DNA of 64,000 bases, from positions 372,001-436,000 of the forward strand of contig JAUNAC010000001.1 of the NCBI GenBank assembly GCA_030527825.1, read 5' to 3'. The stretch's first letter is position 1, and each line of letters begins with the position of its first letter. The notes under the pieces were generated by a model, which ran no database searches, was not told where the DNA came from, and saw nothing but the letters and a program-made list of their open reading frames with translations. This DNA comes from Lautropia sp. GTDB lineage: Bacteria > Pseudomonadota > Gammaproteobacteria > Burkholderiales > Burkholderiaceae_E. The translations under genes were made by a program, and so were the position numbers. Below, piece after piece: positions 1 to 9,306 of this stretch.

Positions 1-753
1 CACGACACGACCGCCATCTTCGATCAGCTCGACCTGACGCCTGACCTCGAACTGGATGGCCCGCTCCAGAAAACGGAATGAATTCAGATTCTTGATTTCT
101 GCCCGCGTGCCGAAGGCGGTCTGTCCCAGTGGCCGAACCGACACATTGGCATCCACCCTGAACGAACCCTCCTGCATGTTTCCATCACAAATGCCCAGCC
201 ATGTCACCAGCCCGTGCAGGGCCCTGGCATAGGCCACCGCCTCGGCAGCACTGCGCATCTCGGGTTCACTGACAATCTCCAGCAACGGAGTGCCGGCCCG
301 GTTCAGGTCGATGCCCGACAATCCGGCAAAATCCTCGTGCAGCGACTTGCCAGCATCCTCTTCCAGATGCGCACGGGTCAGCCGAATGGTCCGGATGCGC
401 GGTGCCACATCGTCCCCCTCCCCAGGTACGGCAATATCCAGCGTTCCGCCGCTCACAACGGGCTGTTCGTACTGGCTGATCTGATAGCCCTTGGGCAGAT
501 CGGGATAAAAATAGTTTTTGCGGGCAAACACCGACACCGGCGCAATGTCTGCGCCAATGGCCAGACCAAAGCGGATGGCATGCTCGACAGCCTGACGATT
601 CAATACGGGCAGGGTGCCTGGCAGACCCAGATCCACCGGGCAAGCCTGTGTATTGGGCTCAGCACCGAACTGGGTGGACGCCCCTGAAAAAATCTTTGAC
701 CGGGTCAGCAGCTGGACATGCGTTTCCAGCCCGATTACCACTTCCCATTGCAT
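1..753 (-). CDS. gatB: Asp/Glu-tRNA(Asn/Gln) amidotransferase subunit B, N-terminal part
   Basis: GatB is the kinase/transamidase subunit of GatCAB, which activates Glu-tRNA(Gln) or Asp-tRNA(Asn) and amidates it with ammonia from GatA. The gene is cut by the left edge, so only the first 251 codons are present. The start ATG (complement of 751-753) gives [20 protein letters not shown], the usual GatB opening. The family signature [18 protein letters not shown] follows within the first 40 residues. Later stretches [19 protein letters not shown] and [14 protein letters not shown] are typical of the catalytic cradle. It is co-directional with gatC and gatA but separated from gatA by a lipoprotein gene. 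The family call is certain; the C-terminal part lies outside the window. Confidence 0.97.
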   Translation of the reverse strand, partial: MQWEVVIGLETHVQLLTRSKIFSGASTQFGAEPNTQACPVDLGLPGTLPVLNRQAVEHAIRFGLAIGADIAPVSVFARKNYFYPDLPKGYQISQYEQPVVSGGTLDIAVPGEGDDVAPRIRTIRLTRAHLEEDAGKSLHEDFAGLSGIDLNRAGTPLLEIVSEPEMRSAAEAVAYARALHGLVTWLGICDGNMQEGSFRVDANVSVRPLGQTAFGTRAEIKNLNSFRFLERAIQFEVRRQVELIEDGGRVV

Positions 754-769
754 GAGCGTATTTCCCGTA

Positions 770-1339
770 TCAGCGTTCCAGACTGGCGCAACGACCCGTC
801 TGAGGATTGAACATCACCGGCCAAGCTTCTTCTTCCACACTGGGCGGCGAGCAGAAAGTGGGACAATTGGCGTGGGCCAGCGTGACGCGGCGCGCATCCT
901 GGTAGATCAGCAATTTGCAACTACCTCGGTCACGCGCTGCCAGCTCCAGGTGCGGTGCCTGCTTTGTCTGCCGAAAGTCCCGCAGATTGAAATAACACTG
1001 ACCACGGCGCCCAACCCGCGCATGCCAGTCCAGCTGCAGGACCTGTCCACCCATCACCCGAAGCACCGCATCCTCGGCAAACCCGTCAACCTCGGTCTGC
1101 CGGCAGCTGCCGACAAAATTCTGCAGACCGCCACTGACGCTTCCAGCCTCAGGCAATCCCCGAGTGGCAGGCATGGGTGCCACGATCCTTGGCCGTGTCA
1201 CGACCGGCCTTTTCGGGTGCCGGACCATCGGCATGGTCGTGGCATGACAGGCAGCCAGCATGACGGTCACCAAGCACAGCATCGCGCCTGTCAGTCTGTG
1301 CGGCATCCGGCTCATTTTCTGTAATACAGAATTCATCAT
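770..1339 (-). CDS. Small putative lipoprotein between gatA and gatB
   Basis: 189 codons from the first ATG; an ATG nine codons later ([10 protein letters not shown]) is an alternative start. A short basic N-region, a hydrophobic stretch ([13 protein letters not shown]) and a lipobox with Cys31 predict a lipidated envelope protein. The mature part is short and basic, with several further cysteines ([33 protein letters not shown]) that may form disulfides. I do not recognise the family. It lies 15 bp after the gatA stop and 16 bp before the gatB start on the same strand, so it is probably co-transcribed with the amidotransferase genes although no functional link is known. Function unknown. Confidence 0.7.
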   Translation of the reverse strand: MMNSVLQKMSRMPHRLTGAMLCLVTVMLAACHATTMPMVRHPKRPVVTRPRIVAPMPATRGLPEAGSVSGGLQNFVGSCRQTEVDGFAEDAVLRVMGGQVLQLDWHARVGRRGQCYFNLRDFRQTKQAPHLELAARDRGSCKLLIYQDARRVTLAHANCPTFCSPPSVEEEAWPVMFNPQTGRCASLER

Positions 1340-1354
1340 TTTTCGACAAATCTC

Positions 1355-2887
1355 TCATCGCTGATTGCGCACGTCACCCACCGATCTGCCGGGGCGGCGC
1401 AGATGCCAGTCCGTCACCTGCTGATAAATATGGCCAATCGTAAGCAGGCGCGCCTCGGATAGTGCCGGTCCCACCAGCTGCAACCCAACCGGCAACCCCC
1501 CCTCGTCAAATCCGCAGGGCAGGGACACACCCGGTAGACCGGCAAGCGAAGCAGGAAGCGTATAGATATCCGCCAGATAATTGCGTACCGGGTCATCAAC
1601 CTGCCGGCCGATCGGCCATGCCGTGTCAGGCGAGACCGGGCCGGCAATGAGATCGACCTGCTGGAACACCCGGCTAAAATCATCGGCAATCAACCGGCGC
1701 AACTGCTGTGCCTTGCGGTAATAGGCGTCGTAATAACCGTGCGATAGCACATAGGTGCCGATCATGATGCGCCGTCTTACCTCGGGGCCAAAGCCTTCTG
1801 CCCGGCTGTTCATATAGAGCGATTTCAGATCGGCAGCATCAGCCGAACGATGGCCAAAGCGCACGCCATCAAAACGGGCCAGGTTGCTGGACGCCTCGGC
1901 CGGCGCAATCACATAGTAGGCAGGAATCGCCAGTTCGGTATGCGGCAGCGACACGGGAACCACGATGGCCCCCAGCGCTTCAAGCCCCTTCAGCGCCTCC
2001 TCTACCGCCTGTCGGACGGACGGCGCCAGGCTGGATCCGAGAAACTCTTCCGGTATCCCGACCCTCAGCCCCCCCAAGGGCAAGTCACCTCCCTCAGCCC
2101 AGCTCATGGCCGGCACCGCCGCCAGGTCCTCTGCCAGCACCGGCAAACTGGTGGCATCGCGATCGTCCACACCGGCCATGACCGCCAGCAGCTGGGCGCA
2201 GTCCGCTGCCGACCGGGCGAATACACCTGCCTGATCCAGACTGCTGGCGAAAGCAATCATGCCATACCGCGATACCCGGCCATAGGTTGGCTTGACACCG
2301 GTAACACCGCACATCGCCGCCGGCTGGCGTACCGAGCCCCCCGTATCGGTTCCGGTCGAGAGCGGCACCAACCCGGCGGCCACCGCTGCCGCGGATCCGC
2401 CTGACGACCCACCCGCCACACGGGTTTGATCCCAGGGGTTCAATACCGGGCCAAAAAAGGAATTCTCGTTACAGGACCCCATGGCAAACTCATCACAATT
2501 GAGCTTGCCAATGCAAACGGCGCCTGCTTCGCGCACCTTGCGTACCACGGTGGCATCGAAGGGGCTGTAGTAGTCAGCCAGCATCCGCGACCCCGCGGTG
2601 GACTTCCAGCCGCGCGTCACAAAGACATCTTTGTGTGCCACAGGCACGCCCAGCAGCGGGCTGGTTCGTTCACCGCGCTGCCTGGCCTCGGCCAGCCGAG
2701 CATCAGCCTGTCGCGCCTGCTCCAGCGTCAGCTCCGGCTGCACATCCAGAAAAGCGTTGATCTGACTGTCGGACACAGCGTCCAGACAGTTTTTGGCCAG
2801 CTCCTGAGCCGATACCTCACCGGACCGCAGCGCCGCGCTCAGGGCTTGCAGATCACCCTTTTCCAGCAACGTTATGCCTGTGCTCAT
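1355..2887 (-). CDS. gatA: Asp/Glu-tRNA(Asn/Gln) amidotransferase subunit A (glutaminase)
   Basis: 510-residue amidase-signature protein that hydrolyses glutamine and channels ammonia to GatB. The Ser-cisSer-Lys triad is visible: Lys in VAHKDVF, the Gly/Ser-rich [12 protein letters not shown], and Ser in [15 protein letters not shown]. The length fits GatA (usually about 485-500). The gene starts 3 bp after the gatC stop, so the two are translationally coupled. C-terminal motifs [24 protein letters not shown] and [19 protein letters not shown] are typical. The last residues ([14 protein letters not shown]) extend slightly beyond the usual end. The presence of GatCAB implies that at least one of Asn-tRNA or Gln-tRNA is made indirectly. 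Confidence 0.97.
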   Translation of the reverse strand: MSTGITLLEKGDLQALSAALRSGEVSAQELAKNCLDAVSDSQINAFLDVQPELTLEQARQADARLAEARQRGERTSPLLGVPVAHKDVFVTRGWKSTAGSRMLADYYSPFDATVVRKVREAGAVCIGKLNCDEFAMGSCNENSFFGPVLNPWDQTRVAGGSSGGSAAAVAAGLVPLSTGTDTGGSVRQPAAMCGVTGVKPTYGRVSRYGMIAFASSLDQAGVFARSAADCAQLLAVMAGVDDRDATSLPVLAEDLAAVPAMSWAEGGDLPLGGLRVGIPEEFLGSSLAPSVRQAVEEALKGLEALGAIVVPVSLPHTELAIPAYYVIAPAEASSNLARFDGVRFGHRSADAADLKSLYMNSRAEGFGPEVRRRIMIGTYVLSHGYYDAYYRKAQQLRRLIADDFSRVFQQVDLIAGPVSPDTAWPIGRQVDDPVRNYLADIYTLPASLAGLPGVSLPCGFDEGGLPVGLQLVGPALSEARLLTIGHIYQQVTDWHLRRPGRSVGDVRNQR

Positions 2888-2890
2888 CGG

Positions 2891-3178
2891 TCACTCCACG
2901 ACGCGGGGAACAAGATAGAGGCCATCCGCCACCGCAGGCGCCGAACGCTGGTTTTCCGCCCGGTGATCGGTTTCCGTCACGACATCCGCACGCAGCCGCA
3001 AACCGATGCGCTCAGCATGTGTCATAGGCTCGACACCGGCTGTGTCCACGGCGCGCAGCCGCTCGATCAAACCGAAAATATCGTCAAGCTGGGCGAGCAG
3101 GCGAACGCGCTCATCATCATCAAGCCGGATACGGGCCAGCTCACCGAGACGTGTCATGTCATCGGGCGTCAGTGACAT
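2891..3178 (-). CDS. gatC: Asp/Glu-tRNA(Asn/Gln) amidotransferase subunit C
   Basis: 95-residue GatC, the small subunit that stabilises the GatA-GatB interface. I chose the ATG at 3178 (MSLTPDDMTRLGELARIRL) because it gives the family's normal length and opening; an upstream in-frame ATG at 3235 would add 19 unrelated residues. The typical core LLAQLDDIFGLIERLRAVD and the middle VEPMTHAERIGLRLRADVV are present. The C-terminus ends LYLVPRVVE, the usual VP(R/K)V(V/I)E ending. It is first in the minus-strand gatC-gatA-lipoprotein-gatB run and divergent from mreB, with a 238 bp shared upstream region. Confidence 0.95.
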   Translation of the reverse strand: MSLTPDDMTRLGELARIRLDDDERVRLLAQLDDIFGLIERLRAVDTAGVEPMTHAERIGLRLRADVVTETDHRAENQRSAPAVADGLYLVPRVVE

Positions 3179-3365
3179 CAAAAATCCCCTGGCAGCCGGT
3201 GGGTGGCCATCGCGCCAACTGACCAACACCGGCACACGAAAAATGGAAACTCCCGCAGGCTGAAAGCCGCATGCGGTGGTATGGCTGCAACGCTAAAGAA
3301 ACGTTTACCACGAGCGAGCGACCGGCAGTCCCCGAACCGGGCCGCGGGCGGACATGGCCAGAAGT

Positions 3366-3379
3366 ATAACGGTATGATC
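3366..3379 (+). promoter_or_regulatory. Possible -10 elements upstream of mreB
   Basis: Two overlapping -10-like hexamers, TATAAC (3366-3371) and TATGAT (3374-3379), lie about 40 bp before the mreB start in the gatC/mreB divergent region. No good -35 box is found at 16-18 bp, so this is a weak positional prediction only. Confidence 0.25.
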
Positions 3380-3416
3380 CCTGAGTCATTTTGGAAACGG
3401 AAAGCGACGAGCCGTC

Positions 3417-4460
3417 ATGTTCGGTTTCATTAAGAAATATTTTTCAAACGACCTTGCCATTGATCTGGGTACCGCCAATACGCTGATCTATGCCAAAGGC
3501 AAGGGTATCGTCCTGGACGAACCATCGGTCGTTGCTATCCGGACCGATACGGCGCCCGGCAGCAAACGCACCATCACGGCGGTAGGTCGCGAGGCTAAAC
3601 TGATGCTGGGCAAAGTACCCGGCAATATACAGGCCATCCGTCCCATGAAAGATGGTGTCATCGCGGACTTCACTGTCACCGAACAAATGCTCAGGCAGTT
3701 TGTTCGCATGGCGCACCCGGGGACAGTCTTTGCGCCCAATCCGCGCATCGTCATTTGCGTACCTTGCGGATCTACTCAGGTCGAGCGTCGGGCCATCCGG
3801 GAATCAGCCCTTGGCGCCGGCGCTTCTGAAGTCTACCTGCTGGAAGAGCCCGTTGCCGCAGCCATCGGTGCCGGGCTTCCCGTCTCCGAAGCCACCGGTT
3901 CGATGGTCATCGACATCGGAGGTGGCACGACAGAAATCGGGGTCATCTCGCTGGGGGGCATTGTCCATGCCAATTCGCTGCGGGTGGCTGGTGACCGCTT
4001 TGACGAGGCCATCATCACGTATGTGCGGCGCAACTACGGCATGCTCATTGGTGAAAGCACGGCCGAACAGATCAAGAAGGAAATCGCATCGGCATTTCCC
4101 GAACCCAATACCCGGGAAATCGAGGTCAAGGGCCGCAATCTCTCGGAAGGCATTCCCAGAGCGTTCCGGATCAGCTCCAACGAAATCCGGGAAGCGCTGG
4201 CTACCCCACTTAATCACATCGTATCAGCCGTCAAGATCGCCCTGGAGGAAGCGCCTCCTGAAATCGGCGCAGACATTTCCGAACGTGGCATCATGTTGAC
4301 AGGTGGCGGCGCGATGATTCCCGGACTCGATCGTCTGCTGGCCGAAGAAACCGGCCTTCCGACGCTCATTTCTGACGAACCCCTCACCTGCGTTGTACGA
4401 GGATGCGGCCTGGCATTGGAGCGCATGGATGAGCTGGGTGGCATCTTCACCCACGAATGA
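3417..4460 (+). CDS. mreB: Rod-shape-determining actin homologue MreB
   Basis: 347 residues, the standard MreB length. This actin-fold ATPase polymerises under the inner membrane and positions the elongasome. The N-terminus [20 protein letters not shown] carries the amphipathic membrane helix and the phosphate-1 loop ([10 protein letters not shown]). Phosphate-2 ([16 protein letters not shown]) and the adenosine motif ([11 protein letters not shown]) follow in order. It heads the mreB-mreC-mreD-mrdA-rodA operon and overlaps mreC by 4 bp (ATGA), so the two are translationally coupled. Nothing is unusual in the sequence. Confidence 0.98.
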   Translation: MFGFIKKYFSNDLAIDLGTANTLIYAKGKGIVLDEPSVVAIRTDTAPGSKRTITAVGREAKLMLGKVPGNIQAIRPMKDGVIADFTVTEQMLRQFVRMAHPGTVFAPNPRIVICVPCGSTQVERRAIRESALGAGASEVYLLEEPVAAAIGAGLPVSEATGSMVIDIGGGTTEIGVISLGGIVHANSLRVAGDRFDEAIITYVRRNYGMLIGESTAEQIKKEIASAFPEPNTREIEVKGRNLSEGIPRAFRISSNEIREALATPLNHIVSAVKIALEEAPPEIGADISERGIMLTGGGAMIPGLDRLLAEETGLPTLISDEPLTCVVRGCGLALERMDELGGIFTHE

Positions 4461-5500
4461 ACACCCGTCCACCCCTGTCCACATCCCCCAATCCCAGCAT
4501 TGCCCTGCTACTGGTCCTGCTGGCTCTGGCGTTGATGTTTGCCGATGTGCATCTTGAGGTGATGATGCCAATGCGCCAGACACTGGGCGGGCTGCTTTAC
4601 CCGGTGCAGGTCGCGCTGGGCTGGCCCGGTCGCCAGCTGGCGACGCTTGACGGCTACTTCAACGACATCGCCGCCCTGCGCGAAGACAACCAGACGCTGA
4701 AGCTGGCACTGACTCAACAGGCTGGCCTGCTGGCCACTACCGAACGACTGCGTCACGAAAACCAGGCCCTACGGAAGCTGGCCGCCCTTCGTCCGCAAAT
4801 TCCCCAGCCAGGCATCGTAGCCGAATCGCTACTCCAGCCGCGTGCACCAGGTACCTACCGGCGACTGCTGGACAAGGGGCGGCAAGATGGTGTTTCACCT
4901 GGCCAGCCCGTGATTGACGCCCTTGGCGTGATCGGGCAGATTACCCGCGTCTATCCGTTCAGCAGCGAGATGACCCTCATCACGGATCCAGTCATGAGCG
5001 TTCCGGTAAGTATCCGCCGCAACGGTCTACACGCGCTGGTCTTCGGTACAGCCACACCTGCCCGCATGGAACTGCGCTTTCTCACACAGGACGCTGACGT
5101 CCAGACAGGAGACCTCCTGCAGACATCCGGACTGGATTTTCTGTATCCTCCCGGTATTCCGGTCGGCGTGGTTGAGGATGTCAGGCACCCGGCAGACGAG
5201 CCCTTCGCCCAGGTTATCGTGCGTCCCCTGGCCGCTCTGGCAGACCCCCGTCTGGTATTGATCCTGCAGCCCGATACCTCACTGATCCCAGATGAGGATC
5301 TCACCCAGACTGCACCAGCAGGCACTGCCCATACCAGCGCCACCACCGACCCAGCCCGCCGCCGCAAACCGGACGCCGCCCCGGGCGCCACCGCCGCGCC
5401 CACATCCGGCAGCACGCCAACGGTCATGGATGACGGGCCGGGTAGCAGCGATCCGTCATCCGATCCCACGGCCTCTGGCCCTGCCGCCCCACAACCATGA
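4457..5500 (+). CDS. mreC: Cell-shape protein MreC
   Basis: 347-residue bitopic inner-membrane protein linking MreB to the periplasmic cell-wall synthases. After a short cytoplasmic stretch, one membrane helix lies at about residues 14-30 ([19 protein letters not shown]). A coiled coil follows at about 65-110 ([15 protein letters not shown]...[14 protein letters not shown]), then the double beta-barrel core with [17 protein letters not shown] and [20 protein letters not shown]. The core ends near residue 275. The remaining 70 or so residues are a Pro/Ala/Thr/Ser tail that looks disordered. It overlaps mreB and mreD by 4 bp each. Confidence 0.95.
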   Translation: MNTRPPLSTSPNPSIALLLVLLALALMFADVHLEVMMPMRQTLGGLLYPVQVALGWPGRQLATLDGYFNDIAALREDNQTLKLALTQQAGLLATTERLRHENQALRKLAALRPQIPQPGIVAESLLQPRAPGTYRRLLDKGRQDGVSPGQPVIDALGVIGQITRVYPFSSEMTLITDPVMSVPVSIRRNGLHALVFGTATPARMELRFLTQDADVQTGDLLQTSGLDFLYPPGIPVGVVEDVRHPADEPFAQVIVRPLAALADPRLVLILQPDTSLIPDEDLTQTAPAGTAHTSATTDPARRRKPDAAPGATAAPTSGSTPTVMDDGPGSSDPSSDPTASGPAAPQP

Positions 5501-6297
5501 GCAGCCCTGTTCCCTCCCCTCATGCCTTTCCCTGGCTGCGGGCCAGCATCTCCCTGCTGCTGGCTACACTGCTGAACCTCGCCCCCTGGGGACAGAGTCC
5601 AGTCGTACCGGATTTCCTGATGCTGGTCCTGACCTGGTGGGCACTGCAGCAGCCCCATCGCACACTGCTGGTCACCGGCTTCCTGCTCGGCCTGCTGATC
5701 GACACCCATCAAGGCAACGTGCTGGGCGAACACAGCCTGCTCTACACTGTTGCCGTCTGGATGACGCTGCAATTCCAGCGCCGCATCACCTGGTTCCGGC
5801 AAGGCGGGCAGATGCTGCACATCCTTGGCGTCATGCTGGTCGCACAGGCCGCCCTGTCCGGCGCACGTCTGTTGATGCGCCAGCCCCTGCCTGGCCCGGA
5901 GCAGGGATTGACCTGGCTCAGCACCACCCTGCTCTGGCCTCTGGCCGACCTGCTGCTGCCGGCCCGGGCACAGCGGCGCCAACCGGCCGGCACCCGGCCC
6001 GCCAGCGCCCCCTTTGTCGATCTGGCGGATCTGGATGCCCCGGCCACGCCCGAACCGATGCTGGCCACTGAACCCGCCATTTACGCCGATGCCGATGTCG
6101 ACGACCACACGCATCAGCCCATGGACATGTCCTCCGCACAACCGGACAGCCAACCCAGCTGGATAGCGCCGGAAGATCTGCTGGCCAGCGCCAGTGCGCC
6201 CGGCGACGCTCCCCACACCAGTCAGGCATCAGGCCGGCCAGCCAGCACAAGGCCACCGGCATACTGGCATTACCAGCCCGACGAGCGGGCATACTGA
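5497..6297 (+). CDS. mreD: Cell-shape membrane protein MreD with long C-terminal tail
   Basis: 266 residues against about 160-170 for typical MreD. Residues 1 to about 170 hold the usual five or so membrane segments, with the family-like stretch LLVTGFLLGLLIDTHQGNVLGEHSLLYTV. From about residue 172 on there is a Pro/Ala/Asp-rich, probably cytoplasmic extension with no recognisable domain. Its 3' end approaches the mrdA start closely: the open frame of mrdA continues upstream inside mreD, but the likely GTG start of mrdA lies 10 bp after the mreD stop. Family call rests on topology, motif and operon position. Confidence 0.9.
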   Translation: MSSPVPSPHAFPWLRASISLLLATLLNLAPWGQSPVVPDFLMLVLTWWALQQPHRTLLVTGFLLGLLIDTHQGNVLGEHSLLYTVAVWMTLQFQRRITWFRQGGQMLHILGVMLVAQAALSGARLLMRQPLPGPEQGLTWLSTTLLWPLADLLLPARAQRRQPAGTRPASAPFVDLADLDAPATPEPMLATEPAIYADADVDDHTHQPMDMSSAQPDSQPSWIAPEDLLASASAPGDAPHTSQASGRPASTRPPAYWHYQPDERAY

Positions 6298-6307
6298 CGG
6301 TGATATT

Positions 6308-8173
6308 GTGGTAATTCGCCGCCAGGGAGCCGATACACCGGTCCGTTTCAAACGACGCCTGATGGTCGCCATGGTGGGCTGCCTGGCCGGATTCGGTCTG
6401 CTGGCTGCACAGTCCTGGCATCTTCAGGTCGTGAATTACGACAAGTATCACGCCCTGGCCGAAGACAACCGCATCACCATGCTGCCGCTGCCGCCTCAAC
6501 GCGGACGCATTCTTGACCGCAACGGTATCGTTCTGGCCGAGGATATCTACACACCCGCGCTGGAAATCGCCACCCGTCAGGCCCACCACATCGACCGGAT
6601 TGCGGCACAGCTGGGCCGGATCGTACCCATCAGCGCACTGGAAATACTGCGCTTCAAGCGACTGGCCGCCGGCAGCAAAAATGCCGATGGCACCATTCCC
6701 CTCAAAACACGCCTGACCGACCAGGAAGCGGCGCGCCTGGCGGCCGTACGCTTTCGCTTCGATGGCATCGAGATCAAGACCCGTCCGCATCGGAACTATC
6801 CCCTGGGCACCACCGCAGCCCATGTCATCGGCCACATTGGCCGGATTTCCAAAGCCGACAACGACGCGCTGGCCAAAAATGACCAGACATCCAACTACGC
6901 GGGTAGTACCCATATCGGCAAACTGGGCCTGGAGCAGAGCTATGAAGCGCCGCTGCACGGCAAAGTGGGACTGGAAGAGGTCGAAATCACGGCCAGCGGC
7001 CGCCCTGTACGCGCGCTGTCCAGACAGTCCGCTGTTCCCGGCCAAGATATCCGCCTGGCACTGGACATCCCGCTCCAGCAGCAGGCCGAAGAGCTGCTGG
7101 CCGGTCGCCGCGGCGCACTCGTGGCCATCGAACCCCACACTGGCGAGATCCTCGCCTTTGTTTCCGAACCGAGTTTCGATCCCAACCTGTTCGTTGACGG
7201 CATTGATCACAAAAACTGGCGACTTCTCAACGACAACCCCGACCATCCCCTGCTGAACCGGCCACTCCGTGGCACCTATCCTCCCGGCTCAACTTACAAA
7301 CCCTTCATGGCCCTGGCCACGCTGGAATATGGGGTACGCCGGCCTGAGGACACCATTCAGGATCCGGGTTTCTGGATGCTGGGCAAGCACCGCTTCCGGG
7401 ATTCGAAACCCCAGGGACACGGTCGGGTCGACCTGTTCAAATCCATTGTCGTGTCATCCGATACCTATTACTACGGCGCGGCCTATGATCTTGGCGTCGA
7501 TCGCATTCATGACTTCATGAAGCCCTGGGGATTCGGACAGCTGACAGGCATCGACCTTCCCGATGAACAGGCCGGAATTCTGCCTTCCCCGGCATGGAAA
7601 AAACAGCGCTTCAAACAGCCGTGGCTACCGGGTGAAACCCCCTCGATCGGTATCGGTCAAGGCTATAACGCCTTCACGATCCTGCAACTGGCCCACGCGA
7701 CCGCCACCCTGGCCAACAACGGGCTGGCCCAGCGGCCGCATCTGGTCACTCACATCGGCACTGTCATGCCTGCGGAAGACGCGCTTGCCAGCGCCACGCC
7801 CATGCAGGTATCACCCAGAAATCTGGCACTGGTACAGCACGCGATGACCGAGGTCACCCGACAGGGGACTGCGCGCGCAGCATTTCTGGGCGCCGAATAT
7901 GACTCGGCAGGCAAGACCGGCACGGCCCAGGTCATCGGCATCCGCCAGAATGAAAAGTACGACGAGAAAAAAGTCGCCCACCAATTCCATGACCACTCAC
8001 TCTACATCGGCTACGCCCCGGCCCGGAATCCGCGTATAGCGCTCGCCCTGGTCGTCGAAAATGGCGGATTCGGTGCCCACACCGCTGCCCCCATCGCGCG
8101 CAAGATCTTCGATTTTTATCTTTTGGGGAAATCTTCCTCACCTCACGCCCCTCCGGAGGAGGTGCAGCCATGA
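6308..8173 (+). CDS. mrdA: Penicillin-binding protein 2, elongation transpeptidase
   Basis: Monofunctional class B PBP that crosslinks peptidoglycan during elongation with RodA. I place the start at GTG 6308 (VVIRRQGADTPVRFKRR), giving 621 residues and the usual short basic N-terminus before the membrane helix (LMVAMVGCLAGFGLLAAQSW). The open frame continues upstream to 6194, but that would overlap mreD by 104 bp. The transpeptidase motifs are all present: SxxK in YPPGSTYKP (Ser about 328), the SxD form in VVSSDTYYYG, and KTG in SAGKTGTAQV. The pedestal begins at PPQRGRILDRNG. It overlaps rodA by 4 bp. Confidence 0.95.
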   Translation: MVIRRQGADTPVRFKRRLMVAMVGCLAGFGLLAAQSWHLQVVNYDKYHALAEDNRITMLPLPPQRGRILDRNGIVLAEDIYTPALEIATRQAHHIDRIAAQLGRIVPISALEILRFKRLAAGSKNADGTIPLKTRLTDQEAARLAAVRFRFDGIEIKTRPHRNYPLGTTAAHVIGHIGRISKADNDALAKNDQTSNYAGSTHIGKLGLEQSYEAPLHGKVGLEEVEITASGRPVRALSRQSAVPGQDIRLALDIPLQQQAEELLAGRRGALVAIEPHTGEILAFVSEPSFDPNLFVDGIDHKNWRLLNDNPDHPLLNRPLRGTYPPGSTYKPFMALATLEYGVRRPEDTIQDPGFWMLGKHRFRDSKPQGHGRVDLFKSIVVSSDTYYYGAAYDLGVDRIHDFMKPWGFGQLTGIDLPDEQAGILPSPAWKKQRFKQPWLPGETPSIGIGQGYNAFTILQLAHATATLANNGLAQRPHLVTHIGTVMPAEDALASATPMQVSPRNLALVQHAMTEVTRQGTARAAFLGAEYDSAGKTGTAQVIGIRQNEKYDEKKVAHQFHDHSLYIGYAPARNPRIALALVVENGGFGAHTAAPIARKIFDFYLLGKSSSPHAPPEEVQP

Positions 8174-9306
8174 ACGCTTCCGCCCTGTGGCAATTCCTGC
8201 GCCATCGCGTCTTCATCTTTGACCCGCTGCTCTCCACCGTCCTGCTGGCTATCTCTCTCATCAGCCTGGTCACCATGTATTCGGCCGCTGGCGACAGCAG
8301 CGTGCGCCTTATCGTCCACGCCCGCAATCTGGCCATGGCCGTCCTGATCACCTGGATGGTGGCGAGTCTGCATCCACAGCATCTGCGGGCTGTAGCCATC
8401 CCAATCTACCTGATCGGCATTGCGCTGCTCTTTGGCGTCGAATTTTTCGGCACATCGGCCAAAGGGGCCAAGCGCTGGCTGGATCTGGGCTTTACCCGTA
8501 TCCAGCCAGCCGAGCTGATGAAAATCGCCATCCCGCTCATGCTTGCCTGGTTCTTTCACATCAGCCAGAACCGGCTGCGCGACCGTTATGTGCACCTGAT
8601 GGCCATCATGCTGCTGGTTCTGCCGGTTGCCCTGGTCGGCCGACAGCCTGATCTCGGCACCGCCATCCTGATCGGCTCGGCCGGTGCATACGTCATCTAT
8701 TTTGCCGGACTGAGCTGGCGCGTCATCATTGGCAGTCTGGTCATCGGCATTGCAGCGCTGCCCCTGCTCTGGCTCAACATGAAGCCCTACCAAAAAGAGC
8801 GCGTGCTCACCATGATCGACCCCACCAATGATCCGCTGGGCAAAGGGTTTCACATTATCCAGTCCACCATCGCCGTCGGCTCGGGTGGACTGGATGGCAA
8901 GGGCTGGCTCAAGGGTACCCAGGCGCACCTTGACTTTGTGCCCGAGCGCACGACCGACTTTGTCTTTTCAGTCTACGCCGAAGAATTCGGCCTGATCGGC
9001 ACTAGCATCCTGTTGCTGCTGTATGCTGCCCTCGTTGCCCGTGGCCTGACCATCGCCAACCAGGCACAGAGCCTTTTTACCCGATTGCTGGCCGCCTCGA
9101 TGACGATGATCATTTTCACTTATGCCTTTGTCAATATTGGCATGGTCATCGGTATTCTCCCCGTGGTGGGCGTTCCTCTACCCTTCATGTCCTACGGCGG
9201 CACGGCACTGGTGACACTTGGTGTTGGCTGCGGCGTGCTGATGGGCATCGCTCACGAAAACGCGCTGATACGACGCAATCCAGGCCGCGCTTTTTTTCTG
9301 GGCTGA
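8170..9306 (+). CDS. rodA: Peptidoglycan glycosyltransferase RodA
   Basis: 378-residue SEDS-family polytopic protein (about 10 membrane helices) that polymerises lipid II as partner of PBP2. Typical motifs are AKGAKRWLDLG, GRQPDLGTAIL, PERTTDFVFSVYAEEFG (the Asp-containing periplasmic loop essential in SEDS proteins) and GVPLPFMSYGGTALV near the C-terminus. A strong Shine-Dalgarno stretch, GGAGGAGGTG (8156-8165), lies at the end of mrdA just upstream of the ATG. This is the last gene of the mre operon. Its stop codon abuts the stop of the convergent oxidoreductase with no intervening base. Confidence 0.97.
   Translation: MNASALWQFLRHRVFIFDPLLSTVLLAISLISLVTMYSAAGDSSVRLIVHARNLAMAVLITWMVASLHPQHLRAVAIPIYLIGIALLFGVEFFGTSAKGAKRWLDLGFTRIQPAELMKIAIPLMLAWFFHISQNRLRDRYVHLMAIMLLVLPVALVGRQPDLGTAILIGSAGAYVIYFAGLSWRVIIGSLVIGIAALPLLWLNMKPYQKERVLTMIDPTNDPLGKGFHIIQSTIAVGSGGLDGKGWLKGTQAHLDFVPERTTDFVFSVYAEEFGLIGTSILLLLYAALVARGLTIANQAQSLFTRLLAASMTMIIFTYAFVNIGMVIGILPVVGVPLPFMSYGGTALVTLGVGCGVLMGIAHENALIRRNPGRAFFLG

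Noticed and set aside
4951..7246. Long minus-strand open frames antisense to mreC, mreD and mrdA (up to 442 codons)
   Set aside because: They have no protein-like motifs and arise from the G+C-rich codon pattern of the confident mre genes on the plus strand.
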